Below, one piece after another: positions 15,974-24,531 of a stretch of DNA of 64,000 bases (positions are counted from its first letter, which is position 1; each line of letters starts with the position of its first letter). Location: positions 248,001 to 312,000 of the forward strand of contig PAIP01000068.1 of assembly GCA_002704915.1 (NCBI GenBank). The letters are read 5' to 3'. Under the pieces are notes generated by a model. The model did not search any database and was not told the DNA's origin. It saw nothing but the letters and a program-made list of their open reading frames with translations. The DNA comes from Parvularcula sp. (GTDB taxonomy: Bacteria > Pseudomonadota > Alphaproteobacteria > Caulobacterales > Parvularculaceae). Made by a program: the position numbers and the translations under genes.

Positions 15974-16747
15974 TCAGGCGGCGCCTTTGCCTGCCCTTCT
16001 TACAAACGCTTCGTAATCCTCCGGCGTGTCGATGCCCGGCGCCGCTTGGGGAATGAGCTCCAGCGCGATCTCGCCCCCCCGCTCCAGGATGCGCAATTGT
16101 TCCAGACGCTCGATCTTTTCAAGCGCGCCCGCCGGCGCAGCAGCGAAATCCATCAGGCTTGCTTTCGAAAAGGCGTAGACGCCGATATGGAGATAATAAT
16201 CCTGAGGCTGAATAATGCGTCCCGCCTCATCGCGGGGCCACACCGCCTGATGGCGCGTGAAATAGCGCGCCCAATAGGCGTCGTCGGCGATTTTCGCGCC
16301 AAGGATGGCTTTCACCGCGGACGGGTCTTCCGGCGAGCCCGGACCTGCGGTCGCGTCGGCCGGAAACGGACAGGCAAGGGTTGACGCAAAAGCGCCGGTT
16401 TTTGCCTGCAACGCAATCAGGCGGTCGATATAGCCCGGTTCGATTTCCGGCTCATCGCCCTGAAGGTTGACGATGATGTCCGCGTCGATCTTTTCCGCGG
16501 CCTCGGCGATGCGGGCGCTGCCGGTTTCGTGCGTGTCGCTGGTCATGACCGCGGCGCCGCCAAAGCCCGCGACAGCGTCAAAAATCCGCTGATCGTCAGT
16601 GGCGACCAGCACCGATGACGCGGCTTTCACCTTCGCCGCATTCTCATAAACATGCTGGATCAGCGGTTTTCCCGTACGCGACAAGAGCGGCTTGCCGGGG
16701 AGCCGCGTGGAGGCGTGGCGCGCCGGGATGATGATCGCCGCTTTCAT
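15974..16747 (-). CDS. kdsB: 3-deoxy-manno-octulosonate cytidylyltransferase KdsB
   Basis: KdsB activates Kdo as CMP-Kdo for the inner core of lipopolysaccharide in the cytoplasm. The 257-residue protein shows the family signatures: N-terminal IIIPARHASTRLPGKPL for CTP binding, VATDD, the HETGSARIAE segment and VNLQGDEPEI for metal and sugar binding. Its start codon overlaps the VanZ stop by four bases (ATGA), and that gene overlaps galE in the same way, so galE, vanZ and kdsB form one translationally coupled envelope operon. Confidence 0.95.
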   Translation of the reverse strand: MKAAIIIPARHASTRLPGKPLLSRTGKPLIQHVYENAAKVKAASSVLVATDDQRIFDAVAGFGGAAVMTSDTHETGSARIAEAAEKIDADIIVNLQGDEPEIEPGYIDRLIALQAKTGAFASTLACPFPADATAGPGSPEDPSAVKAILGAKIADDAYWARYFTRHQAVWPRDEAGRIIQPQDYYLHIGVYAFSKASLMDFAAAPAGALEKIERLEQLRILERGGEIALELIPQAAPGIDTPEDYEAFVRRAGKGAA

Positions 16748-17160
16748 GCCCTGCGCACCCTGCGGATAAGATGATTGAGAATGACGGCGCCCGCCGCGCC
16801 GGATAAAGCGCCGAGCCCGTTGGCGACAGCGTCGGCGAGTTCAGGTGAGCGCACGCCGCCCACGCCCTGCAGCCATTCGAGGAAAACGCCATAAAGGGCG
16901 AGGGCCAGCGCCGCGCCCCGGCGTTTGTTGAAAAGGGTGAGATGCGCCCACACCGCCATGGCGCCGAGCGCGGCATAGGCGAGAAAATGCGCAACCTTGT
17001 CCGCAAGTTTCGGATCGCCGAAGAGGAGCGAAGAAATCCATCGCGTCACCGCAAAGCCCGGCTCCACGTCATCGGGGTTCGGCGTCAGGGTGAGATAGGT
17101 CACCAGCGCGAAGAGCAGACCAAAAAGAACGCGCGGCCCTAGATGGGCGACACGGCTCAT
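16744..17160 (-). CDS. VanZ-like membrane protein
   Basis: The 138-residue protein has four predicted membrane helices. The order of conserved residues, TLTPNP near the first helix, DKVAHFLAYAALG, then VFLEWLQ with a charged pair in the membrane, and a final helix, fits the VanZ-like family. Function is unclear; some members act in glycopeptide resistance or wall and lipid modification. Overlaps of four bases on both sides couple it to galE upstream and kdsB downstream, so an envelope polysaccharide role is likely. Confidence 0.8.
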   Translation of the reverse strand: MSRVAHLGPRVLFGLLFALVTYLTLTPNPDDVEPGFAVTRWISSLLFGDPKLADKVAHFLAYAALGAMAVWAHLTLFNKRRGAALALALYGVFLEWLQGVGGVRSPELADAVANGLGALSGAAGAVILNHLIRRVRRA

Positions 17161-18167
17161 ACGCTGCTCACATGTTTCGACTTATCCTGGCGCGCCGCCA
17201 GCCGGCGCTCCCACTCAATGGCGGTTTCGACGATGAAGTCGATATCATCATAGCGCGGGCGCCAATCGAGAACGGTGCGGATGGCGGCGTTGTCGGCGAT
17301 CAGTTGCGGCGGATCGCCGGCGCGGCGCGGCCCCACTTCATAGGGCATCTCTGCGCCGGTCACGCGGCGAAAAGCGTCAACCACTTCGTAGACGGAATAT
17401 CCGCGGCCATAGCCGCAATTCAAGGTGATGGCGCCGCCCTGCCCGCGCACCCGTTCGAGCGCGGCCATATGCGCCTGCGCCAGGTCGTTCACATGAACAT
17501 AGTCGCGAATAGCGCTGCCGTCCGGCGTCGGATAATCGCCGCCATAAATCTGAAGGCTTTCCTGGCGCAAGCCAAGGGCGATCTGCGCGGCGGCCTTGAT
17601 CAGATGGGTCGGCTTGCCGATCTCGCCGGCGCGTCCTTGCGGGTCGGCGCCCGCCACATTGAAATAGCGCAGGGTGACGAAAGAAACGCCATGCGCCGCC
17701 GCTGCGTCTTCGAGGATGCGCTCGCTCATGGCCATGGAGGCGCCATAAGGCGTGATCGAGCGGATCGGCGCGTCCTCGGAAATCGGCGTGCGCTCCGGCG
17801 TGCCGTAAACGGAGGCGGTTGAAGAAAAAATGAACCGCTTCACCCCGGCGGTGACGCAGGCGTTCAACAGGCGCAGCGTGTTCGCCGTATTGTTCGAATA
17901 ATAATCGAGCGGATGCCTGATGGATTCAGGCACCAGGATCGAACCGGCGAAATGAATGACCTCCTTAACATCATGCTCGGCGAAGGTTTTCAGCAGCGCC
18001 GCTTCGTCGCCGACATCGGCCTCCACAAAAGCCGCGCTTTCCGGCGCGAGCCAGCGCGCGCCCGTGGACAGATTGTCGAGCGCAACGGCCGCCTCGCCGG
18101 CGTCTTCCAGCGCCAGCAGCATATGGGCGCCGATATAGCCGGCGCCGCCTGTCACCAAAACGCTCAT
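17157..18167 (-). CDS. galE: UDP-glucose 4-epimerase GalE-like, with altered active-site lysine
   Basis: The 336-residue protein is an extended short-chain dehydrogenase. The NAD motif VTGGAGYIGAHM is at the N-terminus, the Ser region is FSSTASVYGTPE, and LRYFNVAGADP and a C-terminal sugar domain follow, as in GalE. It would interconvert UDP-glucose and UDP-galactose for surface polysaccharides. The catalytic pair is unusual: Tyr141 is present, but the lysine four residues on is methionine (Met145 in PYGASMAMSE, where GalE normally has YGxSK). It heads the galE-vanZ-kdsB operon. Either activity is changed, a different residue substitutes, or this is a relative with another role. Confidence 0.88.
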   Translation of the reverse strand: MSVLVTGGAGYIGAHMLLALEDAGEAAVALDNLSTGARWLAPESAAFVEADVGDEAALLKTFAEHDVKEVIHFAGSILVPESIRHPLDYYSNNTANTLRLLNACVTAGVKRFIFSSTASVYGTPERTPISEDAPIRSITPYGASMAMSERILEDAAAAHGVSFVTLRYFNVAGADPQGRAGEIGKPTHLIKAAAQIALGLRQESLQIYGGDYPTPDGSAIRDYVHVNDLAQAHMAALERVRGQGGAITLNCGYGRGYSVYEVVDAFRRVTGAEMPYEVGPRRAGDPPQLIADNAAIRTVLDWRPRYDDIDFIVETAIEWERRLAARQDKSKHVSSV

Positions 18168-18263
18168 CTCGCCCGTGTCGTCCTGTTTCCGCCCGCCCGA
18201 TCAGGCTGATTTTCAGCCTGGAGCACGATTCCTTATCAGATTTTTTATAGCCTTTTCCTATCC

Positions 18264-19058
18264 ATGAGTGTACCGGCAGGCATGGAATTCGCTCGCATGG
18301 CGCGCATGATCGATCAACTCTTGAGGAAATCGGGCTCGGACTGGCCTAAAAACGCGGCGGTCCCGGATGGCAAAAGAATTTACGCCATTGGCGACATCCA
18401 TGGCCGCGCCGATATGCTCGACGAGTTGCTTTACGACATCGAACAGGAATCGGGCTCGCTCGACGCGGTGCAACTTGTCTTTCTCGGAGATTATGTGGAC
18501 CGCGGCGACGACAGCCGCGGCGTGATCGAAAAGCTGATCCAGATCGCCGCAAACCATGAAAACGCCGTTTTTCTGAAGGGCAATCATGAGGAGTTGATGC
18601 TCGACTTCCTGGAAGAGCCCGAAGATCTCGGCCACTGGCTGGACTGGGGCGGCGAGGAAACCATGGAAAGCTATGGCATCAGTACGGTGGGCCAGCCGAA
18701 AGAAGCGCTCGCCGAACAGTGGTTCGCCCTGGCCCCGAAAACCCATTTCGATTTTTTGAAATCGCTGAAGCTTCATCACATAGAAGGCGACTTCCTGTTC
18801 GTGCATGCGGGGCTTCGCCCCGGCGCGCCGCTGGAGGAACAGACCGACGCCGACATGCTGTGGATCAGAAAGCGGTTTCACAACGCCGCGCCAAATGAGC
18901 GGCCGGATCATGTGGTGGTGCATGGACATACGCCCACGGCGAAACCCGTTGACGCCGGCTGGCGCATCGGCGTCGACACCGGCGCCGTTTACGGCGGCAT
19001 GCTGACCGCCGTCGTCCTGGAAGGAACCGAGCGCCGTTTCTTGAGCGTCGCCGATTAG
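18264..19058 (+). CDS. Metallophosphoesterase (PPP-type serine/threonine phosphatase-like)
   Basis: The 264-residue protein has the three metal-binding motifs in order: GDIHGRAD (about residue 43), GDYVDRGDD (about 76) and GNHEE (about 107), then HAGLRP and VVHGHTPT near the C-terminus. This is the pattern of bacterial PPP phosphatases related to PrpA/PrpE and lambda phosphatase. It would remove phosphate from proteins or small molecules in the cytoplasm. It ends by overlapping four bases with the convergent methyltransferase gene. The start may instead be one of two internal ATGs within 15 codons. Confidence 0.88.
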   Translation: MSVPAGMEFARMARMIDQLLRKSGSDWPKNAAVPDGKRIYAIGDIHGRADMLDELLYDIEQESGSLDAVQLVFLGDYVDRGDDSRGVIEKLIQIAANHENAVFLKGNHEELMLDFLEEPEDLGHWLDWGGEETMESYGISTVGQPKEALAEQWFALAPKTHFDFLKSLKLHHIEGDFLFVHAGLRPGAPLEEQTDADMLWIRKRFHNAAPNERPDHVVVHGHTPTAKPVDAGWRIGVDTGAVYGGMLTAVVLEGTERRFLSVAD

Positions 19059-20440
19059 CCGTTCGCGGTTTTGATATCGGGATTGTCGGCGATCAGGCGC
19101 GGGCCGCCCGCAGCAGCGAGGATCGCCCGCAAGGTTTGCGCGCCCGCCGGGCCGTCGCCATTATTGATCGCCTTGCCATATTCGCTGGAGAAATTCAGCG
19201 AGGTCACGATATGCGGCGAGGGCGTCACGAAAATAATCTGGGCGCCCAGCATGATCGCCTCGCGCCAGCGCTCCAGCGTTTCACGCTTGTAGCGCGCGGA
19301 CGCGATGAGGAAATCGGGCTCGATGGAGCGGGATTCGGCTTCGGAAATGATCCGCGGGCCTTTCTCGCCGAGACGCTCCTTTTCTCTGGCTACGCCCGTA
19401 TCCACCGCCGCGGTGACGGCTTTCGCTGCGGGACCGACCCAGCGCAAAAGCGCTTCGGTCTGCGCATCGGCGCCGATGATATGGGCGCATTCGCCCCGGC
19501 CGGCGATGTCTTCTAGAATTTCGACGAAGTCACTGCGCAATTCCGCGGCGCGCTGTTCGAAGGACTGATAGGGCTGCAGGGCGCGCATGGCGAGCGCGTT
19601 TTCCTCGTCCCAGAGCCGTGCAAGACGCTCGAACCACGGATCGAAATCATATTCGTCGAATTCCGCATGGGTGATGAAGAGGCGGATGGAGCCGCCTTCC
19701 TTCGCCGTGAGGGCGCCTTTGAAGACTTTCAGGCCAGCCTCGCGCAAGAGCCATTCGAGAACGGAAAGAGAATAGACGGCCGAGACGCCCGCCTGCAGCG
19801 TTTCAACGCAAGTGCGCGTCAGCACCATGGGCGCATAGAGGGTTTCGAGTGCAAAGACGCCGTCGGGCGCCAGCAGCTCCTTGACGCGCTTTAAGAAGGG
19901 CCGCGGCTCGGCGATATGCTCGACCACCGACACAGCGGTGACGATGTCGAATTTCTTGTCGCCGAAAGCGGCGTCGAGATCCTTTGACGGGAATGACGAC
20001 CTTCCGGTCCACGCCCAGTCGCCGATCTCTTCCACATGATCGGACGGGTCAACGCCGAAACGCTCCACCCAGCGCGGATAGAAAGACAACAGCGTGCCGT
20101 CATTGCAGCCGATATCGAGCGCAGCGCAATCGCGGCCGGAAATCATTTCGAGCGCTTCGGTCGCCACCGCGCGCAAATGATCCCGCGTCGAGGCGTGATG
20201 GCCCGACGGCGTATAGGTGAAATCGTCTTCTTCATTCGCCGACTGCAAAAGACCGCAAGCGCGTGCATCGCGCGACGGATCGCACAGCACATAGTCGACC
20301 GAATGATCGGGTTTGCGTCCGAACGCCTTTCGCGGCCCGAAGGGCATGGAGAAAGCGGGACTCAGCGCCTTAGATCCGCATGCGCGGCAATGCGTCAAAT
20401 GTTTCACGGGAGCGGCGCCTTTCGAAAACCAGAGACCCAA
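19055..20440 (-). CDS. SAM-dependent sugar C-methyltransferase-type protein
   Basis: The protein has three parts: a zinc-knuckle-like N-terminus with HCRACGS and two further cysteines, a class I methyltransferase core with LDIGCNDGTLL, and a C-terminal C-methyltransferase domain (about residues 290-460) with GADAQTEALLRW and ADNPD near the end. This layout is seen in NDP-hexose C-3 methyltransferases for deoxysugars. In a polysaccharide-related neighbourhood it may methylate a nucleotide sugar for a surface glycan. No other deoxysugar gene is nearby. The stop overlaps the phosphatase stop by four bases. Confidence 0.82.
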   Translation of the reverse strand: MGLWFSKGAAPVKHLTHCRACGSKALSPAFSMPFGPRKAFGRKPDHSVDYVLCDPSRDARACGLLQSANEEDDFTYTPSGHHASTRDHLRAVATEALEMISGRDCAALDIGCNDGTLLSFYPRWVERFGVDPSDHVEEIGDWAWTGRSSFPSKDLDAAFGDKKFDIVTAVSVVEHIAEPRPFLKRVKELLAPDGVFALETLYAPMVLTRTCVETLQAGVSAVYSLSVLEWLLREAGLKVFKGALTAKEGGSIRLFITHAEFDEYDFDPWFERLARLWDEENALAMRALQPYQSFEQRAAELRSDFVEILEDIAGRGECAHIIGADAQTEALLRWVGPAAKAVTAAVDTGVAREKERLGEKGPRIISEAESRSIEPDFLIASARYKRETLERWREAIMLGAQIIFVTPSPHIVTSLNFSSEYGKAINNGDGPAGAQTLRAILAAAGGPRLIADNPDIKTANG

Positions 20441-20546
20441 GTTTCCGAAAAGCTCGCAGCTCAGCGCTAATAAATTGTAAAATTCAGGAAAAAGCCCAGT
20501 GAAAGCGGGGGTTTAAACACCCTCCGCTTACGCAGTTTAACAAACC

Positions 20547-20936
20547 CTAAACCACCGCGAGCCAGATCAGCCACAGACCCGTGACGAGAAGCGTCAGCAT
20601 GGTGAGCACCGTTCCCACGGCGCGTCCGGTAGGCCAGACCCCCATGCCGAGGCCGAGAAGATGCGAGACCCGCGCAAAGAAGAAAACGCCGCCCAGCACA
20701 TGAATGCCGATAACCGGCGCATTCAAAAGCGCAAGGAGCACCAGCCCGCCGATCGCGGCCGGCGCATATTCAATATAGTTTCCTTGCGTGCGGATCGCCC
20801 TGACCATGGCGTCGTTGCCGCCGTCGCCAAGATTGACCTTGTGCTTCATGCGGTTTGCGCCGACGCGCGCGCTCAGAAAAATCAGCAACAGCGCGTTAAG
20901 ACCGACCCAGAGGGCGGCGGCTTCGAGTGATGTCAT
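20547..20936 (-). CDS. MAPEG-family membrane protein
   Basis: The 129-residue protein has four membrane helices and the MAPEG pattern: a first helix ending SARVGANRMKHKVNLG with a charged loop, NYIEYAPAAIGGLVLLAL, and ARVSHLLGLG. Members are microsomal-glutathione-transferase-like; this bacterial type is of unknown substrate. GGAAGGAAACATTCC lies just before the ATG. It is downstream of argE on the same strand with a 27-base gap, so the two may be co-transcribed. Confidence 0.88.
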   Translation of the reverse strand: MTSLEAAALWVGLNALLLIFLSARVGANRMKHKVNLGDGGNDAMVRAIRTQGNYIEYAPAAIGGLVLLALLNAPVIGIHVLGGVFFFARVSHLLGLGMGVWPTGRAVGTVLTMLTLLVTGLWLIWLAVV

Positions 20937-20963
20937 GGAATGTTTCCTTCCTGATCTTTGTTT

Positions 20964-22121
20964 TTACGCGCTTAGACGTTCGATGAGGCGGCGAATGAAC
21001 ACCGTCCCCTCCTCCACCTGCTCCAGCGTGATATATTCGTTCGGCTGATGCGCCTGGTCGATGGAGCCCGGCCCGCAGATTACGGCGGAAAAGCCGCCTT
21101 CCTGAAACTGTCCCGCCTCCGCCGCATAGGAAACGACATCCGTGCTGTTGAGCCCCGTAATCGCCTTGGCGAGATCGGCGGCGGGATTGTTGTCCTCCGG
21201 GGCAAGCGACGGCGCATTGCTCATCTGCTCGATTTCGATGCGGCAGCCGGGCGCCTTGGCGCGCATTTCCGCCTCAATGCCGCGGGCGAAATCGGTGAAT
21301 TCGCCGATGATGTCTTCTCGGCTGTCGCCGGGCACGACCCGCAGATCCCATTGAAACATCGCCTCGCCCGCCATGATGTTGAGCTGGGTGCCGCCGCGCA
21401 CCACATTGACTGTCATGGTGGAATAAGGCGGGTCGAAGGGCGACGAAGCATCGGCCGCCGAGGCGCGCCGTTCGCGCATTTCCGAGACCTTGGTGATGAG
21501 CTTCGCGGCTGCTTCCACCGCGGAGACGCCGCGGTCGGTCTGGCTCGAATGGGTGGTGTAGCCCGTCACTTTTACGGTGAAGGAAGCGATGCCCTTATGC
21601 CCGTCGATCACCTTCATGTTTGTCGGCTCGCCGACAATCACCGCTGAGGGTTTGGGCATCTGTTCGGCGATTTCGGCGATCATGCGCGGCGCGCCAAGGA
21701 GGCCGATCTCCTCGTCATAGGAAAGCGCGAAAATGATCGGGCGTTTCAGACCCGCCGCCAGCATGTCCGGGACGAGCGACAGGGCGATCGCCGAAAAACT
21801 CTTCATATCGGCGACGCCCCGGCCATAAAGCCGGCCGTCTTTTTCCGTCACAACGAAGGGATCGGTGTCCCACGCCTGCCCCTCGACCGGCACCACATCC
21901 GTGTGGCCGGACAGGACGACGCCGCCTTCGACCTTCGGGCCCACAAGCGCATAGAGGTTGGCCTTGGTTCCATCGTCATTGAAGACGCGAAAGGTCTCGG
22001 CGCCGAACCCTTGCAGATAGGTCTCGACATCATCGATCAGCGCCAGATTCGATTTATGGGAGGTGGTGTCGAAGGCGACGAGCCTTCTGATCCATTCAAG
22101 CTGGGGGGAAAGGTCACTCAT
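20964..22121 (-). CDS. argE: Acetylornithine deacetylase (ArgE/M20 family)
   Basis: The 385-residue enzyme removes the acetyl group from N-acetylornithine in arginine synthesis. M20 zinc-peptidase features are in order: VVLSGHTDVVPVEG with the first metal His and its Asp, GRGVADMKS with the bridging Asp, SYDEEIGLLGA with the catalytic and metal Glu pair, and VGEPTNMKVIDGHKG. A dimerisation domain follows and a late CGPGSIDQAHQPNEY supplies the last His. The ATG at 22121 (MSDLSPQ) is preferred to a longer frame beginning with unrelated codons. A neighbouring member such as DapE or succinyl-diaminopimelate desuccinylase is less likely. Confidence 0.9.
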   Translation of the reverse strand: MSDLSPQLEWIRRLVAFDTTSHKSNLALIDDVETYLQGFGAETFRVFNDDGTKANLYALVGPKVEGGVVLSGHTDVVPVEGQAWDTDPFVVTEKDGRLYGRGVADMKSFSAIALSLVPDMLAAGLKRPIIFALSYDEEIGLLGAPRMIAEIAEQMPKPSAVIVGEPTNMKVIDGHKGIASFTVKVTGYTTHSSQTDRGVSAVEAAAKLITKVSEMRERRASAADASSPFDPPYSTMTVNVVRGGTQLNIMAGEAMFQWDLRVVPGDSREDIIGEFTDFARGIEAEMRAKAPGCRIEIEQMSNAPSLAPEDNNPAADLAKAITGLNSTDVVSYAAEAGQFQEGGFSAVICGPGSIDQAHQPNEYITLEQVEEGTVFIRRLIERLSA

Positions 22122-22291
22122 GCGCCAACCCTGCGCGAAACAAGGGCCGCATGGCAAGCGTCAACAGCGCCGGAGGCGTTGTTTTCTTCCTGAAATCGTT
22201 GGGAAAATCCGGCCTCTGGCCTTGCCGGCAGGAGGCTTTCTGCGTGGATGCCCCGGCATGAGCCGGGGCATCGACAGAAATAGAGACCGTT

Positions 22292-22600
22292 TTAGGCAGC
22301 CTTCCGGCGACGCACGGTTTTGCGCTTCGCCGTCGTTTTCTTGGCGGCTTTTTTCGCAGCCGGCTTTTTCTTGACCGTCAGTTTGGTCTTCTTCGCCGCC
22401 TTGCGCTTGGCCGGCGCTTTGCGCGTGGCCGTCTTGCGCTTTGCGGTTTTACGCTTCGCCGTCGTTTTCTTGGCGGCTTTTTTCGCCGTTGTTTTCTTCT
22501 TGGCGGTCGTCTTGCGCTTGGCCGTCGTCTTCTTCTTGGCCTTCACGGTCTTTCTTTTCGCCGCCGGTTTCGCGGCTTTTTTCTTCACAGCTTTTCTCAT
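22292..22600 (-). CDS. Histone H1-like lysine/alanine-rich nucleoid protein
   Basis: About 102 residues, almost entirely Lys, Ala, Thr and Arg in short repeats such as KKTTAKRKT and AKKAAKK. This is the low-complexity composition of bacterial H1/Hc1-like DNA-binding proteins (histone-tail type) and of eukaryotic H1 tails. It probably binds and compacts DNA or RNA through charge. The DNA repeats of the same composition make it prone to copy-number change. No second domain is present, so it is not an HU fusion. Confidence 0.75.
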   Translation of the reverse strand: MRKAVKKKAAKPAAKRKTVKAKKKTTAKRKTTAKKKTTAKKAAKKTTAKRKTAKRKTATRKAPAKRKAAKKTKLTVKKKPAAKKAAKKTTAKRKTVRRRKAA

Positions 22601-22737
22601 TGGAATTCATCCCCTGAAACGCTGACCAAGTGTCAGCAAGAATCCCCATTATCTTGATGCGGGTAAACGAACAATAAAAAAAACAAAATCGCTCTTGACT
22701 CTGATCCCGCTACGGAAGGTCCGTATCAGGAATCGAA

Positions 22738-22767
22738 AACCCCCGCTCGGACATCGAGCGGGGGGTT
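22738..22767 (-). terminator. Strong hairpin after the FKBP gene
   Basis: CCCCCGCTCG pairs with CGAGCGGGGG around a five-base loop; on the minus strand it is followed by TTTTCG, about 30 bases after the FKBP stop. It looks like an intrinsic terminator. Confidence 0.75.
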
Positions 22768-22797
22768 CAAAGTTGAGTCCATGAAGGAAGACTCTGC

Positions 22798-23793
22798 TTA
22801 CTTCACCGAGACGAGTTCAACCTCAAAGATCAGCGCTTCATTAGGGCCGATGGGCCCGCCGGGCGTTCCCGTTTCGCCATATGCAAGGTCGGGCGGAATG
22901 AAAAAACGGTATTTGTCGCCCTCGCTCATGAGTTGAACGCCTTCGGTCCAGCCCGGAATGACGCGATTGAGCGGAAATTCAACCGTCTGACCGCGCACAT
23001 AGGAAGAGTCGAACTCCGTGCCGTTCAAGAGCGTGCCCTGATAGTGTACTTCGACCGTATCGCCCGCGTCTGGGCTTTCGCCATCCTCCGGGCCTTCTGA
23101 AATCACTTCATATTGCAGACCGGAGTCGGTTGATTTCACGCCCTCTTTCTTGGCGTTTTCCGAAAGAAACGCGTTCGCGGTTTCGAGATTGCGTTCGGCG
23201 TTCTGCACTTTGATCAGCTCCACATCGAAAATCAGCGCTTCATTGGGGCCTATAGGCCCGCCCGGGGTTCCCATCTCGCCATAAGCAAGATCGGGCGGCA
23301 CGAAAAAGCGATATCTGTCGCCTTCGCTCATGAGCTGAACGCCTTCGGTCCAGCCCGGGATGACGCGATTGAGGGGAAACTGTGCTGCGGCGCCGCGAGC
23401 TCTGGAGGAATCGAATTCCATCCCGTCCTTGAGCGTGCCCACATAATGAACGACGACAAGGTCGGTGGAGTCCGGCGACAAACCGTCCTCCGGCCCCTCT
23501 TCGAGCACCGTATATTGCAGGCCCGACGACGTGACCTCGACATCGTCGCGCGCCTTGTTCTCTTCGAGGAAAGCTTTCGACGCGGCGAGATTTTCAGCGG
23601 CCAGCTTTTCGAAATCGGCTTTCAGCTCGGCCTGGGTCTTGGCTTCGTCAGGCAGGTCTGCGGCCGGCCCGGCGGTTTCCGTTTCAGCCGCAGCGTCCGT
23701 TTCCGCTTCGGCGGCGGCGTCGCTTTCCTTCTTTTCTCCGCAGGCGGCGAGCGCCAGCGCCGCGGTCGCGGCGAGCAATAAAGACTTACGCAA
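22798..23793 (-). CDS. Tandem-FKBP peptidyl-prolyl isomerase lipoprotein
   Basis: The 331-residue lipoprotein has a signal peptide ending LALAACGE, with Cys18 as the acylated residue, then an acidic Ala/Glu linker. Two FKBP domains follow, about 85-193 and 200-331, each with the hallmarks HYxGTLxxGxEFDSS, FPLNRVIPGWTEGVQLM and PPDLAYGExGTPGG. The two domains are closely alike, indicating internal duplication. It would act as a periplasmic proline isomerase and chaperone for outer-membrane or secreted proteins. Domain doubling is less common than the FkpA/Mip single-domain form. Confidence 0.92.
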   Translation of the reverse strand: MRKSLLLAATAALALAACGEKKESDAAAEAETDAAAETETAGPAADLPDEAKTQAELKADFEKLAAENLAASKAFLEENKARDDVEVTSSGLQYTVLEEGPEDGLSPDSTDLVVVHYVGTLKDGMEFDSSRARGAAAQFPLNRVIPGWTEGVQLMSEGDRYRFFVPPDLAYGEMGTPGGPIGPNEALIFDVELIKVQNAERNLETANAFLSENAKKEGVKSTDSGLQYEVISEGPEDGESPDAGDTVEVHYQGTLLNGTEFDSSYVRGQTVEFPLNRVIPGWTEGVQLMSEGDKYRFFIPPDLAYGETGTPGGPIGPNEALIFEVELVSVK

Positions 23794-23961
23794 AACGATG
23801 CTCCTTTAGTGATTGAGGCGTTGATGACAGCTTGCGCGGGACCCTAGCCCAAGCCTTCCATGAGGACAAAACCGTTCAGCGCGCGGGAATTGTCGCGGCT
23901 CATTACTTTCACGTAATTCTACGCGAACAGCCAGGAAGGGTATGCGTTCCGTCTCCGCCTT

Positions 23962-24531
23962 TCAGCTCCCGAGGCGCTTCATCACATAAAACGCATAAAT
24001 CGCCGCCCAGGCGAGGGCGAGGCCGTAAGGAACGAGGCGCTGGAGGCCGAGCCGCGCGGCGAGCCTTGCGCCGAGCGCCGTCAGCGCGATGGCGAGGGTG
24101 AAGCGGGCGAGACGCGCCACATAGCCCACAAGCGCGAACAGAAACGGATTGACGCCGGCGGCCCCCGCCTCCACCGCGTAAATCTTGAACGGCGCGCCGG
24201 TGACCGCGCCGACGGTGAGATCCCACGGCCAGAACCCTTCGAGCTCGCCGTGAACGCGCAGCAAAAGATCCTCGCCGATCAGCGGCACCGAAAGGATGAA
24301 CGCCCTTGCCGCCTCTGCATCCGCCGCGCCCCATATCGCCATGGGCAGCGCGCCCAGCGCCGCGCCGCAGGCCGCAACCGTGGCGAACCGAAAGGCGCGG
24401 GAGAAACCGAACGCGAGAACCGCCGCCGTCAAAAGAAGATCCGGCACGATGAAAAAGAAGGTCGCCTCGGCAAAGCCCCAGAGCGCGGCGCCCGCAAACC
24501 ACAATCGCTGATCTTTGAGCCCTATTCCCAT
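23962..24531 (-). CDS. VTT/YqaA-like small integral membrane protein
   Basis: About 189 residues with five or so hydrophobic helices and the segment TGAPFKIYAVEAGAAG followed by Gly- and Arg-rich VGYVARLARF. This is the conserved loop pattern of DedA/YqaA-type VTT membrane proteins, thought to be flippases or lipid transporters. The ATG at 24531 is used because it overlaps the end of the upstream acyltransferase gene by ten bases; upstream codons are low-complexity. It is thus coupled to phospholipid synthesis genes plsC-like, ynbB and ynbA, which agrees with a lipid-handling role. Confidence 0.62.
   Translation of the reverse strand: MGIGLKDQRLWFAGAALWGFAEATFFFIVPDLLLTAAVLAFGFSRAFRFATVAACGAALGALPMAIWGAADAEAARAFILSVPLIGEDLLLRVHGELEGFWPWDLTVGAVTGAPFKIYAVEAGAAGVNPFLFALVGYVARLARFTLAIALTALGARLAARLGLQRLVPYGLALAWAAIYAFYVMKRLGS

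Noticed and set aside
22320-22625. Ala/Phe/Val-rich plus-strand frame opposite the H1-like gene
   Set aside because: Mirror of the Lys-rich repeats; composition is a by-product.
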